DNA of 64,000 nt. Source: Algibacter sp045066735 (GTDB lineage Bacteria > Bacteroidota > Bacteroidia > Flavobacteriales > Flavobacteriaceae). This document shows positions 54,544 through 62,757 of the stretch, one piece after another (within the stretch, counting starts at the first letter, position 1; every line of letters begins with the position of its first letter). The stretch spans positions 186,001 through 250,000 of the forward strand of contig NZ_JBISHH010000022.1 of the NCBI RefSeq assembly GCF_045066735.1, written 5' to 3'. The position numbers and the translations under genes are program-made. The notes beneath the pieces are model-generated. The model was not told where the DNA came from and did no database searches. It saw only the letters and a list, made by a program, of their open reading frames with translations.

Positions 54544-56535
54544 ATGAGTAGTACTTCAAACATGCATAGCAACGCCATCACCAATAATTCGCAAAGTCCA
54601 TTTGTGAAATTGAAAAGTATCAATTTTGGAGATTGTTCATGGACAAAAGGGTTCTGGGCAGAAAAAGTGAAATCTGCAGGAGATAAAATGCTTCCGTATA
54701 TGGGAGATTTGTTGTGTGGCGATATTGGTCACGGATTAAACAATTTTAAAATTGCCGCAGGAGAAAAAGAAGGTGAGCATAAAGGGTTTTACTGGCATGA
54801 TGGTGACTTCTATAAATTTATGGAAGCTAAAATGTATATTTATGGGCTTACTAAAAATGAGTCTTTATTAAAAGAATTGGATGAATATATTGCTGTTATT
54901 GGGAGGGCACAAGAAGAAGATGGATATATCCATACACATGTTCAAATAACAGACGGTGTTGACAGATTTGAGAATAGAAAATATCACGAAATGTACAATT
55001 TTGGGCATTTGTTTATTTCAGCATCGGTTCATTTTAGAATTACAGGACAGCGTAATTTTTTAGATATTGCTGTTAAAATGGCTAATTTACTGCATGCGTA
55101 TTTTATGCCAGACACCAAACATTATCAGCGTTTTGGTTTTAATCAAACCCAAATAATGGGGCTGGTTGAACTATATAGAACAACAAGTGATAAAAAGTAT
55201 TTAAAGCTTGCTGAGAAATTTATTAATAGAAGAGGAACATTTGAAATAAAACACGATTCTACAACCATAGGTTATCCTATCGGAGATATGGTGCAAGAAA
55301 GAACGCCTCTTAGAGAATCTGAAGAAGCCGTAGGTCATGCCGTTTTAGCCTTGTATTATTATGCTGGTGCGGCCGATGTTTATGCTGAAACTGGTGAAAA
55401 AGCATTAATTGATGCCTTAGATAAATTATGGGAGAACGTAACAGGAAAAAAAATGTATGTTACAGGAGCTGTAGGACAAGCGCATTATGGGGCTTCCACT
55501 AGCTTAGATATGATAGAGGAAGGGTTTATCGATGCTTATATGATGCCAAATATGACGGCTTATAATGAAACATGTGCAAACTTATGTAATGCCATGTTTA
55601 GTAGTAGAATGATGTCGATTCATGCCGAGTCTCGATATGCAGACATTATTGAATTAGTGCTGTATAATAGTGGATTATCAGGGATTGGCATTGATGGAGA
55701 AGATTACTTCTATTCAAACCCATTAAGAATGGTAAACAATTCTAGAAATTATGATTCTCATGCAGATGTTACTGAAAGTCCGGTAAGACAACCATATTTA
55801 GAGTGTTTTTGTTGTCCTCCAAACTTAGTTAGAACTATTTGTAAAAGTTCAGGATGGGCTTATAATCTATCTGAAAACGGTGTTGCGGTAGTATTATTTG
55901 GTGCCAATAATTTAGATACAACCATGTTAGATGGTTCAACATTAAAATTATCACAAGACACAGAATATCCTTGGAAAGGTTTGGTAAAAATAACGGTTGA
56001 TGCATGTAAAGATTCAGCGTTTGACATTAAAGTTAGAATTCCAAAATGGGCAGTAGGAAGTACCTTAAAGGTAAATGGCGAAGCTACCGGAGTTGACTTG
56101 ATGCCAGGGACTTTTGCTACAATCAATAGAATTTGGAAAGCCGGTGACACGATTGTTTTAGATATGCCCATGGAAGCCACTTTAATTGAAGGTCATAACA
56201 GAATTGAAGAAGTACGCAATCAAGTAGCGGTTAAAAGAGGGCCTATAGTATATTGTATTGAAACACCAGATTTACCAAAAGGCACAAGTATTTTAGATGT
56301 CTATTTAAATGGAAATACGCCTTTAGAAGTTTTGCATAAACCAGAATTTTTAGGAGGTGTTACAACTGTTAATGTGGAGCTCTTATTAAGAAAAGATAAA
56401 AACGGAGACATGTACCAAACGGTTACTAAACCAAATTTTGAACCTTTTAAAACGCAGTTAGTCCCTTATTTTGCATGGAGTAATAGAGGTCAAGCAGAAA
56501 TGACGGTATTTATTCCAGTAATTTGGGAAATTTAA
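54544..56535 (+). CDS. GH127-like (DUF1680) glycoside hydrolase, no signal peptide
   Basis: GH127 enzymes are (alpha/alpha)6-barrel retaining hydrolases that use a zinc-bound cysteine nucleophile. The founding activity is on beta-L-arabinofuranose, and some marine relatives are exo-alpha-1,3-3,6-anhydro-D-galactosidases. The 663-residue protein keeps the metal and nucleophile set: E342 and C344 in YNETCANLC, and C423-C424 in ECFCCPPNLVR, with the same spacing as known members. Barrel markers include GLNNFKIAAG, WHDGDFYKFMEA and YDSHADVTES. The C-terminal beta domains run from about 440. No signal peptide is visible, so it acts in the cytoplasm or the true start differs. The natural substrate here (an agar- or carrageenan-type disaccharide) is unproven. 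Confidence 0.83.
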   Translation: MSSTSNMHSNAITNNSQSPFVKLKSINFGDCSWTKGFWAEKVKSAGDKMLPYMGDLLCGDIGHGLNNFKIAAGEKEGEHKGFYWHDGDFYKFMEAKMYIYGLTKNESLLKELDEYIAVIGRAQEEDGYIHTHVQITDGVDRFENRKYHEMYNFGHLFISASVHFRITGQRNFLDIAVKMANLLHAYFMPDTKHYQRFGFNQTQIMGLVELYRTTSDKKYLKLAEKFINRRGTFEIKHDSTTIGYPIGDMVQERTPLRESEEAVGHAVLALYYYAGAADVYAETGEKALIDALDKLWENVTGKKMYVTGAVGQAHYGASTSLDMIEEGFIDAYMMPNMTAYNETCANLCNAMFSSRMMSIHAESRYADIIELVLYNSGLSGIGIDGEDYFYSNPLRMVNNSRNYDSHADVTESPVRQPYLECFCCPPNLVRTICKSSGWAYNLSENGVAVVLFGANNLDTTMLDGSTLKLSQDTEYPWKGLVKITVDACKDSAFDIKVRIPKWAVGSTLKVNGEATGVDLMPGTFATINRIWKAGDTIVLDMPMEATLIEGHNRIEEVRNQVAVKRGPIVYCIETPDLPKGTSILDVYLNGNTPLEVLHKPEFLGGVTTVNVELLLRKDKNGDMYQTVTKPNFEPFKTQLVPYFAWSNRGQAEMTVFIPVIWEI

Positions 56536-56621
56536 ATCACAAAATATTCTTCTTAAAAAAATGTATTCAATGTCATTAAAGAAATTAACGTGCTTATTAA
56601 ATTAGCAAAAAATAAAACCAG

Positions 56622-57368
56622 ATGGGTTTATTCGATAATAAAAAATATGTAGTAGGACCATTTATAAAAATAAGTGATCCGGCTTTAGTTGAAGTGGCTG
56701 CATTTGCGGGTTTCGATTTTGTGATTATAGATTTAGAGCATGGCCCCAATTCTATACAAACTATTCAAAATCATATTAGGGCTGCGCAGGCTAAAAATAT
56801 AGTTCCAATAGTTAGAGTTCCAGAAATTAATGAAAACATGATTTCTAAAGCATTAGATATAGGAGCGACTTACGTTCAAGTACCTCAAATTGAAACTGCA
56901 GCAGATGCAAAACGTGTAGTTAAAGCTGCTAAGTTTTTCCCTGAAGGTTCTAGAGGTGTTTGTAGATATGTAAGAGCTGCGGATTATGCCTCAATGCCAA
57001 AAGAGAATTATTTTGGAGGTGCAAACAAAAGTACAGGTGTAATTATTCATATTGAAGGTAATATAGCCTTTAAAAACATTAACGAAATTTTAGAAGTTGA
57101 TGGTATTGATATAATATTCATTGGGCCCTATGATATGTCTCAATCATGTGGTGTACCAGGGCAGGTTAATCATCCTAAAGTGATTGCGCAGATGAAAGAA
57201 ATAGTAGAGAAGGCGTCGCGTCTAGGGAAAGTAGTCGGAACATTTGTTGAAAGTCCCGAATCTGCTAAACAATGGATAGACCTTGGTGTTAAATATATTT
57301 CTTATGCAGTAGATGTTGGAATTTTTTATGATGCTTGCAAGGGGATTGTAGAAAGAGTGAATGCATAA
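56622..57368 (+). CDS. HpcH/HpaI-family class II aldolase (2-keto-3-deoxy sugar acid aldolase)
   Basis: The 248-residue cytoplasmic protein is a metal-dependent pyruvate aldolase of the HpaI/GarL/YfaU family, which split 2-keto-3-deoxy acids such as 2-keto-3-deoxy-L-rhamnonate or -glucarate to pyruvate plus an aldehyde. Family residues seen are H40 (VIIDLEHGPNS), R65 (PIVRVPEIN), E145 (IIHIEGN) and D171 (FIGPYDMSQ). It ends the long run that includes GH127-like and GH16 copy C. It offers a second, non-phosphorylated route for a keto-deoxy acid, possibly derived from L-galactose or a methylated or other minor sugar of porphyran. The exact substrate is unknown. Confidence 0.88.
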   Translation: MGLFDNKKYVVGPFIKISDPALVEVAAFAGFDFVIIDLEHGPNSIQTIQNHIRAAQAKNIVPIVRVPEINENMISKALDIGATYVQVPQIETAADAKRVVKAAKFFPEGSRGVCRYVRAADYASMPKENYFGGANKSTGVIIHIEGNIAFKNINEILEVDGIDIIFIGPYDMSQSCGVPGQVNHPKVIAQMKEIVEKASRLGKVVGTFVESPESAKQWIDLGVKYISYAVDVGIFYDACKGIVERVNA

Positions 57369-57749
57369 TGTTTAAAATTTTTAATAGTATTATTTTTTTA
57401 TAAAAATCAATAAATTTTGATAACAGCTTATACTTTTAATTAGATAAATTGAAAGTTATAAAATCATAATATTTATGCTTAGAATTCTAGGTGTAAATAT
57501 TATGGACTAAACTTTTTTAAAACCTCTACTCATTTTCTATTCAATATAGTTTGATACCTGCCAAATAAATATTATTTAAGTAAGCCTAGCGATGAAGCTA
57601 ATAGTCGTCTCAAATTAACTTTGCTAGACTTTATTCAAAAATGTTTGCTTGGGATTTAAATTCAAATTTGTCAAAGGGAACATATGCTATTTTCGTACAT
57701 GAGGCTAATAAATTTGCAATATAAAATTCTTATTAAAAAAATAAAGCAT
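57369..57749 (+). promoter_or_regulatory. intergenic region with candidate promoter for the GH42-like gene
   Basis: This AT-rich stretch of 381 bp has no coding remnant. TAAATTTG at 57709-57716 is a perfect match to the Bacteroidota -7 consensus TAnnTTTG and lies 33 bp before the chosen ATG (57750). I see no matching -33 TTG at the usual spacing and no copy of the 21-bp-spaced direct repeat, so this gene may be controlled differently from its neighbours or read through from upstream. Confidence 0.4.
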
Positions 57750-60041
57750 ATGAATACACGCTTAAATTCAAAAAGTATTTTAATACTGATTTCGTTATTA
57801 TTTGTAGGTTTTGTTAATGCGCAAACACAAGAAAAATTGGCTTTAGCTAAAATAAAAACCCTGAATAAACTTATATCAAAAGTCGAGAAAGAAGGTAAAG
57901 ATGTTTTAAAAGAGAAAATGACGGTTCGCACAGCCGAAGTTTTTTTAGAGTTCGCTAATTGGGATGAGAAAAACGTTTCAATGAATACTGAGTTATTTAA
58001 ACGAGTTAGTAATTATAAAGATAAAGCTGCTGAAACAGCAATAGAACTCCCCAATTTTGAGCGGACTGATGTCATTAATATGTTAGATGAAGCCATTGAA
58101 TACATCACACTTTTAAAAGATGGCAAAGTAAATAGAAAAGAAATCCCTAATGTTGATTGGAAAAAAGTTAATGTAGAGAAAGGACAAATTACATTCAATA
58201 ATCGTCCGGTATTTTTAGCCGATTATACATGGAAACCCGAAACAAAAAGATTAGAAGAATTTTACGGAAGTTTAGATGGGTTTTATATTTCTCCCGCACA
58301 AATTTTAAATGCAGAAGGGAAAGTAAATAGAAATGTTTTGAATAAACTTAAGAATAAACCAAGTGTCACTCCAGGTTTTGTTTTTATCAATAATAAAGGT
58401 GTTCCAAAATGGGCTACCGATAAATATGGCGATGGCTTTACCAAATTTAATGGGCCTCCTTTTTTTGATTATGATATTGATAATCCTAGAGCGAAGGAAA
58501 TGATGTCTTTTTTGTTAAAAGAAACCGTTCCAAAAATGACAGGAAATAAATACACAGATTTTGGGTATATGCTTTGTAATGAACCACGATGGGTTAATTA
58601 TAAAAATGGTAAAAATAAGGTTTGGTATAATAGTGAAGTAAGCAGTTTTACCATTGAAAAATTTAAACGTTGGTTAAAAGAAAAACATGTTTCAATAGCC
58701 AATTTAAATAAAATTTGGAATACAGATTATGCTTCGTTTAGTGAAGTAGCTATTGATAATCCTATAGACGTTTCTTTGCAAGGAATGCCACAATGGTATG
58801 ATTGGAGTACATTTAATGATGTGCGTGTACTGGAGTGGTTTACTTGGATGAAAAGTGAAATAAGAAAATACGATCCCAAGGCAAAAGCGCAATTAAAAAT
58901 TATGCCTTCCTTTTTTACAGATAATGATCCAGCTTCTACAGGTATTGATTTGGAAGCACTTACTGAGTTGAGTGAAATAAATGGAAACGATATTGCAGCA
59001 CATTATAACTATACGCGTAAAGGCAAAATGGGTTGGGAAGATAAATATGCTTTCGGCTGGAGAGAATTGTTTTTGGGCTACGATTTCTTAAAATCTGTGA
59101 AACCCAATCAAATCAACTTTAATTCCGAAAGTCATTTGTTAAGTACAAGTCACACCCGAGATTTATACATGAATCCAAAATATGTAAGAGCTGTTTATTG
59201 GGCAGCAACCACTTTAGGTATGAATGCTTCGCAAACTTGGTATTGGCCTCGTAAGGCTGACGGTTCTTTAAAATCAAATTTAACACACGCCTATGCAGGG
59301 TCAAATAATCAACAGCCAAGAGTTACTAATGAACTTCATTCAACAATAATGGATTTAAACTCATATAGTGAAGAGGTTACCGCAATGCAACATCAATCTA
59401 AACCTATTCGAATTTATTATTCAAAAACTTCAGCGCATAATAAAGGTGAATATATGAACGATTTATTTAAGCTTTATGAGTCTTTAAATTTTGAAGGGAT
59501 TCCTTTAGGCTTTGCAACAAAAAATATTATTGCTAAGCAAGATCCTTTAAATTGGGATGTAGTTTTAGTTCAAAAAACGGAACACGTAACACAAAGTGAA
59601 TTAGAACAACTTCAGACATATTTGGACAAAGGAGGTATTATAATAGTAGATAAAGTGAGTCTGAAATTTAATGAATATGGAGCGTTATTACCCAGTTTAA
59701 AAACCAGCAAAGGCACTTTAATAGTTGTAGATTCATTAGAAAACATGACGTCGAAAGCTTTACAAATTGTTGAACAAAAAAATAATGGTCCCGAAGTTAC
59801 TATTATTGAAGAAAATGGAACCGATATAAAAGGCTGTACATGGAAATGTATTAAGAATGAAAAAGGGAACAACGTGCTTTCTATTATTAATTTAGGAAAA
59901 ACAAAGGCCACTTTAAATATTCAACTTAAAAACTCGAAAAACAACCCCGTTTATTTTGATTTGCTAAACGGCGTAGCTATAAGTTCTCAGCCTACATTAA
60001 AACCTTATGACGTTTTATTTATTGAAGTAAAAAAACACTAA
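57750..60041 (+). CDS. GH42-like secreted beta-galactosidase-type hydrolase
   Basis: I choose the ATG at 57750, which starts a normal signal peptide (ILILISLLFVGFVNAQ) and gives 763 residues. After a helical N-terminal segment (about 26-125), a TIM barrel resembles clan GH-A enzymes of the GH42 type. E278 in YMLCNEPRW is the expected acid/base, and E460 in INFNSESHLLS the candidate nucleophile. A trimerisation-like alpha/beta domain (about 560-690) and a short beta domain follow. The marine family GH167, also distantly related to GH42, acts on carrageenan disaccharides, so an enzyme active on a galactan disaccharide is plausible. It is followed by a terminator shared with the opposite gene. 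Confidence 0.8.
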   Translation: MNTRLNSKSILILISLLFVGFVNAQTQEKLALAKIKTLNKLISKVEKEGKDVLKEKMTVRTAEVFLEFANWDEKNVSMNTELFKRVSNYKDKAAETAIELPNFERTDVINMLDEAIEYITLLKDGKVNRKEIPNVDWKKVNVEKGQITFNNRPVFLADYTWKPETKRLEEFYGSLDGFYISPAQILNAEGKVNRNVLNKLKNKPSVTPGFVFINNKGVPKWATDKYGDGFTKFNGPPFFDYDIDNPRAKEMMSFLLKETVPKMTGNKYTDFGYMLCNEPRWVNYKNGKNKVWYNSEVSSFTIEKFKRWLKEKHVSIANLNKIWNTDYASFSEVAIDNPIDVSLQGMPQWYDWSTFNDVRVLEWFTWMKSEIRKYDPKAKAQLKIMPSFFTDNDPASTGIDLEALTELSEINGNDIAAHYNYTRKGKMGWEDKYAFGWRELFLGYDFLKSVKPNQINFNSESHLLSTSHTRDLYMNPKYVRAVYWAATTLGMNASQTWYWPRKADGSLKSNLTHAYAGSNNQQPRVTNELHSTIMDLNSYSEEVTAMQHQSKPIRIYYSKTSAHNKGEYMNDLFKLYESLNFEGIPLGFATKNIIAKQDPLNWDVVLVQKTEHVTQSELEQLQTYLDKGGIIIVDKVSLKFNEYGALLPSLKTSKGTLIVVDSLENMTSKALQIVEQKNNGPEVTIIEENGTDIKGCTWKCIKNEKGNNVLSIINLGKTKATLNIQLKNSKNNPVYFDLLNGVAISSQPTLKPYDVLFIEVKKH

Positions 60042-60059
60042 TAAATATCCATAATTATT

Positions 60060-60094
60060 AAAAAGCTACTTGAAATTTCAAATAGCTTTTTTAA
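60060..60094. terminator. bidirectional terminator
   Basis: AAAAAGCTA and TAGCTTTTT pair, with the inner palindrome TTGAAATTTCAA, and T-runs are present on both strands. It serves the GH42-like gene and the convergent beta-propeller gene. Confidence 0.85.
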
Positions 60095-60107
60095 TTTGAT
60101 ATGTACA

Positions 60108-61070
60108 TTAATTAAACGTAACCTTTTCTAAAGTCCATTTTTTTGCATTTCTATTTTTCCAGTCCTGATTTATAACATAATAAATATTGGGTTTTACTTG
60201 TGTAATTGTGGTGCTTTGTTTTATTTTTTTTGAGTTTGTAATGTTGGCAGTTTTCCAATTATCATCACTTTTTAATTCTATTACGGCATGATTTCCATTG
60301 GCATCTGGGGCAAATGTAACACCAACAAGGCGCCCTACTTCATTTAAAAGCATTCCATCAAAACCTTTAAAACCGTAATTATTAATAAGCACTGCTTCTG
60401 CAGCTTCAGGGTTATTAATAGGGATTTTTAATAAAGTAGAATTTTGATGGCTGTACGATACTAATAAAAATCCATCCGGATGATAAACAATTCCATTTGG
60501 TTTAGTGTACCCATCTTTTTGGAAAAACACACTTGCATTTAAATTAGTGTCAATTTTATATATAGCATCTTCCATTCTGCCCGTGATATAAATAACGTTA
60601 TTGCTATCAACAATTAAATCATTTATTTGATAGTGTTCTTTTTTTGGAAGTAGAGATGCTAAATTGACAACCTGCTCTAAAATACCGTTGTTAAGATTGT
60701 AAATGTTAATGTTTCCAATTTTAGGGCCATTTGTACAAGCTATTAAGCGGTTGTTTTTTGTATCCGCTTTTAAGCCAAAACTAGATCTCGAGGTTGCTTC
60801 TTTATCATTAGAAAAGGTAGTTGTGTTGCCATCAATATCTACAGTAATAATTGATGGGTTTTGATTAATAGCACTTAAGTAAAAAATATTTGATATAGCA
60901 TTAAATGTAATGCCTTCTGGGTTTTGTCCTGGTGCTTCAAAAATAATGTTATCGGGATAATTATTTTCCTGTTTGGAGTGAGTTGAATCTTTAATTTGGA
61001 ATGAAAAACAAGAAGTTTGATAAATAATTGTTGTTATTACGGTGTTGATTATTAGTTTTTTAAATGCCAT
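60108..61070 (-). CDS. exported six-bladed beta-propeller (SMP-30/gluconolactonase-like or NHL-like)
   Basis: The 320-residue protein begins with a signal sequence, possibly a lipoprotein signal with Cys21 (IIYQTSCFS), though the lipobox is not ideal. The rest shows propeller blades: PEGITFNAISNIFYLSA (about 51-67), SFGLKADTKNNRLIACTN, INDLIVDSNNVIYITGR, KPNGIVYHPDGFLLVSY, and DGMLLNEVGRLVGVTFAP. The pattern is that of SMP-30/gluconolactonase or NHL proteins. A lactonase for an anhydrogalactono- or galactono-lactone would fit the locus, but the metal ligands cannot be verified by eye. It is divergent from an MFS gene, and its upstream region carries the shared direct repeat. Confidence 0.75.
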   Translation of the reverse strand: MAFKKLIINTVITTIIYQTSCFSFQIKDSTHSKQENNYPDNIIFEAPGQNPEGITFNAISNIFYLSAINQNPSIITVDIDGNTTTFSNDKEATSRSSFGLKADTKNNRLIACTNGPKIGNINIYNLNNGILEQVVNLASLLPKKEHYQINDLIVDSNNVIYITGRMEDAIYKIDTNLNASVFFQKDGYTKPNGIVYHPDGFLLVSYSHQNSTLLKIPINNPEAAEAVLINNYGFKGFDGMLLNEVGRLVGVTFAPDANGNHAVIELKSDDNWKTANITNSKKIKQSTTITQVKPNIYYVINQDWKNRNAKKWTLEKVTFN

Positions 61071-61173
61071 GTGTTCGTTGGTTTTTATGCTTTATAGATT
61101 ATCATTTTAGGAGTTTGCTTCTTATCTTTTTTAAATTTTTTCAGCTAAAGAATTCTTCAAACGCAACTTTTTT

Positions 61174-61239
61174 ACAAATTAACAAAATAGACTAATGTTA
61201 ATATTTTGAGTTTTATCCCATACTTGTCGCGTTTTACCA
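61174..61239 (-). promoter_or_regulatory. putative activator direct repeat, beta-propeller gene
   Basis: On the minus strand TGGTAA (61239-61234) and GGATAA (61218-61213) are 21 bp apart. After a 31-nt gap TAATTTGT (61181-61174) follows, which contains TA and TTTG but one base closer than the consensus. The pair ends 142 bp before the start codon. Confidence 0.5.
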
Positions 61240-61298
61240 TATTATTTTTATTAAAAAACGGTTCAAACAAATTTTAAATAGCACTTAGCAGTGGTTTT

Positions 61299-61364
61299 GG
61301 GTAAAATTCAATTACGCTCGGGTAAGATGCAATAATACTTTAAGTAACAAATTCAGGTACTTTG
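61299..61364 (+). promoter_or_regulatory. putative activator direct repeat and -7 element, MFS-dehydratase operon
   Basis: GGGTAA at 61299-61304 and GGGTAA at 61320-61325 are 21 bp apart. The TTTG of a -7 element lies at 61361-61364, the same distance as in the other plus-strand sites, though TA is displaced by one base. The pair ends 90 bp before the TTG start of the MFS gene. It is back to back with the minus-strand site at 61213-61239. Confidence 0.65.
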
Positions 61365-61415
61365 ATAAATAAATCTCTATATAGGGTAAATTATCTAATT
61401 AATAACTAAACTAAC

Positions 61416-62747
61416 TTGGCATTAGCAACGACTAAAACAAAAAAACGCTACAACATACTTGCTCTAATTTTTGGAACAGTTGTTATCAACTATCTGGATA
61501 GAACAAATATTTCTGTAGCTGCTTCGGCAATAAGAGAATCATTAGAGTTAAGTACCGTGCAAATGGGACTTATTTTTTCATCATTTGGTGTTGCCTACGC
61601 GGCATTACAAATACCTGGTGGAATTATTGTAGACAAAGTACGATTAAGGTTTTTATATGCTTTTATGCTTTTTTTATGGTCTGTGGCGACCCTATTTCAA
61701 GGTTTTGTAAATTCTTTTAAAATCCTATTAGGTTTACGCGCAAGTATTGGTGTGTTCGAGGCTCCATCATACCCTGCGAACAATGCCATAGTTACTAAGT
61801 GGTTTCCTGAAACCGAACGTGCTTCGGCTATAGCCATATATACCTCAGGACAGTTTATTGGATTGGCTTTTTTGTTTCCAGTTTTAACCTTAATTCAGGA
61901 TAAAGTAGGTTGGAGAGGTTTGCTTATTATTTCAGGAGTTATTGGTATTATATGGGCCGTGGTATGGTATGCTTTTTATCGTGATCCAGACCAGCATAAA
62001 ACAGTAAGTGAGCAAGAACTTACACTTATTAGAGACGGTGGTGGTTTTGTTAATAAATCTACAGTAATAAGGAAAAAAGTAAAATTTAATTGGAATGATT
62101 TTTATGAAGCATTCAAACACAGAAAACTTTGGGGGATTTATTTGGGGCAATTTTGTTTAGGTTCTGTTTCCATTTTCTTTTTAACCTGGTTTCCAACGTA
62201 TTTAGTAGAGTATCGTGGACTCGATTTTATAAAGTCTGGCTTTTTAGCTTCTATACCGTTTTTAGCAGCTTTTATAGGTGTGCTTTTAGCAGGGTTTACT
62301 TCAGATTATTTAATTAAAATAGGGCGTACAGCAGAATTTGCAAGAAAAACACCAGTACTTATTGGTTTATTATTATCAACATTTATAATTGGTGCTAATT
62401 TTACAGATAGCGTATTTTTTATAATTCTGTTTTTAACCATTGCTTTTTTTGGCAACGGATTAGCATCCATAACGTGGGTGTTTGTGTCTTTAATTGCACC
62501 TAAACGTATTATTGGTTTAGTAGGCGGTGTTTTTAATTTAATTGGTGGGCTTTCCGCAGTCATAGTGCCTTCTGTAATTGGAATTTTAGTTGAAGGAGGT
62601 GATTTTAGCCCGGCACTTTATTTCATAGGAATTCTTACATCTATTGGTTTTCTATCTTTTTTATTAGTTGTAGGTAAAGTTGAAAGAATTGAGCTGGACA
62701 AACCAAATAACCTTGAAAAAATAGATTTAGAAAATAACGATAATTAA
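61416..62747 (+). CDS. MFS sugar-acid transporter (ACS family, hexuronate/galactonate type)
   Basis: The 443-residue inner-membrane protein starts with TTG at 61416, since no ATG exists before the first transmembrane helix (LALIFGTVVINYLDRTNISVAA, about 15-36). The NYLDRTNISVA motif, FGVAYAALQIPGG in helix 2, and NAIVTKWFPETERASAIAIYTSGQFIG (in two segments, about 123-149) are typical of the anion:cation symporter group that includes ExuT, GudP and DgoT. The six-plus-six helix layout has a central loop at about 195-235. It should import a sugar acid such as galactonate or a uronate. The next gene is an enolase-family dehydratase 10 bp downstream, which fits uptake and dehydration of the same acid. 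Confidence 0.88.
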   Translation: MALATTKTKKRYNILALIFGTVVINYLDRTNISVAASAIRESLELSTVQMGLIFSSFGVAYAALQIPGGIIVDKVRLRFLYAFMLFLWSVATLFQGFVNSFKILLGLRASIGVFEAPSYPANNAIVTKWFPETERASAIAIYTSGQFIGLAFLFPVLTLIQDKVGWRGLLIISGVIGIIWAVVWYAFYRDPDQHKTVSEQELTLIRDGGGFVNKSTVIRKKVKFNWNDFYEAFKHRKLWGIYLGQFCLGSVSIFFLTWFPTYLVEYRGLDFIKSGFLASIPFLAAFIGVLLAGFTSDYLIKIGRTAEFARKTPVLIGLLLSTFIIGANFTDSVFFIILFLTIAFFGNGLASITWVFVSLIAPKRIIGLVGGVFNLIGGLSAVIVPSVIGILVEGGDFSPALYFIGILTSIGFLSFLLVVGKVERIELDKPNNLEKIDLENNDN

Positions 62748-62757
62748 AACTGAACTT

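Noticed and set aside
61363..61389. A further pair TGATAA (61363) and GGGTAA (61384) with 21-bp spacing near the MFS start
   Set aside because: The first half-site is poor, and no -7 element follows at the common distance before the start codon; the pair at 61299/61320 fits better.
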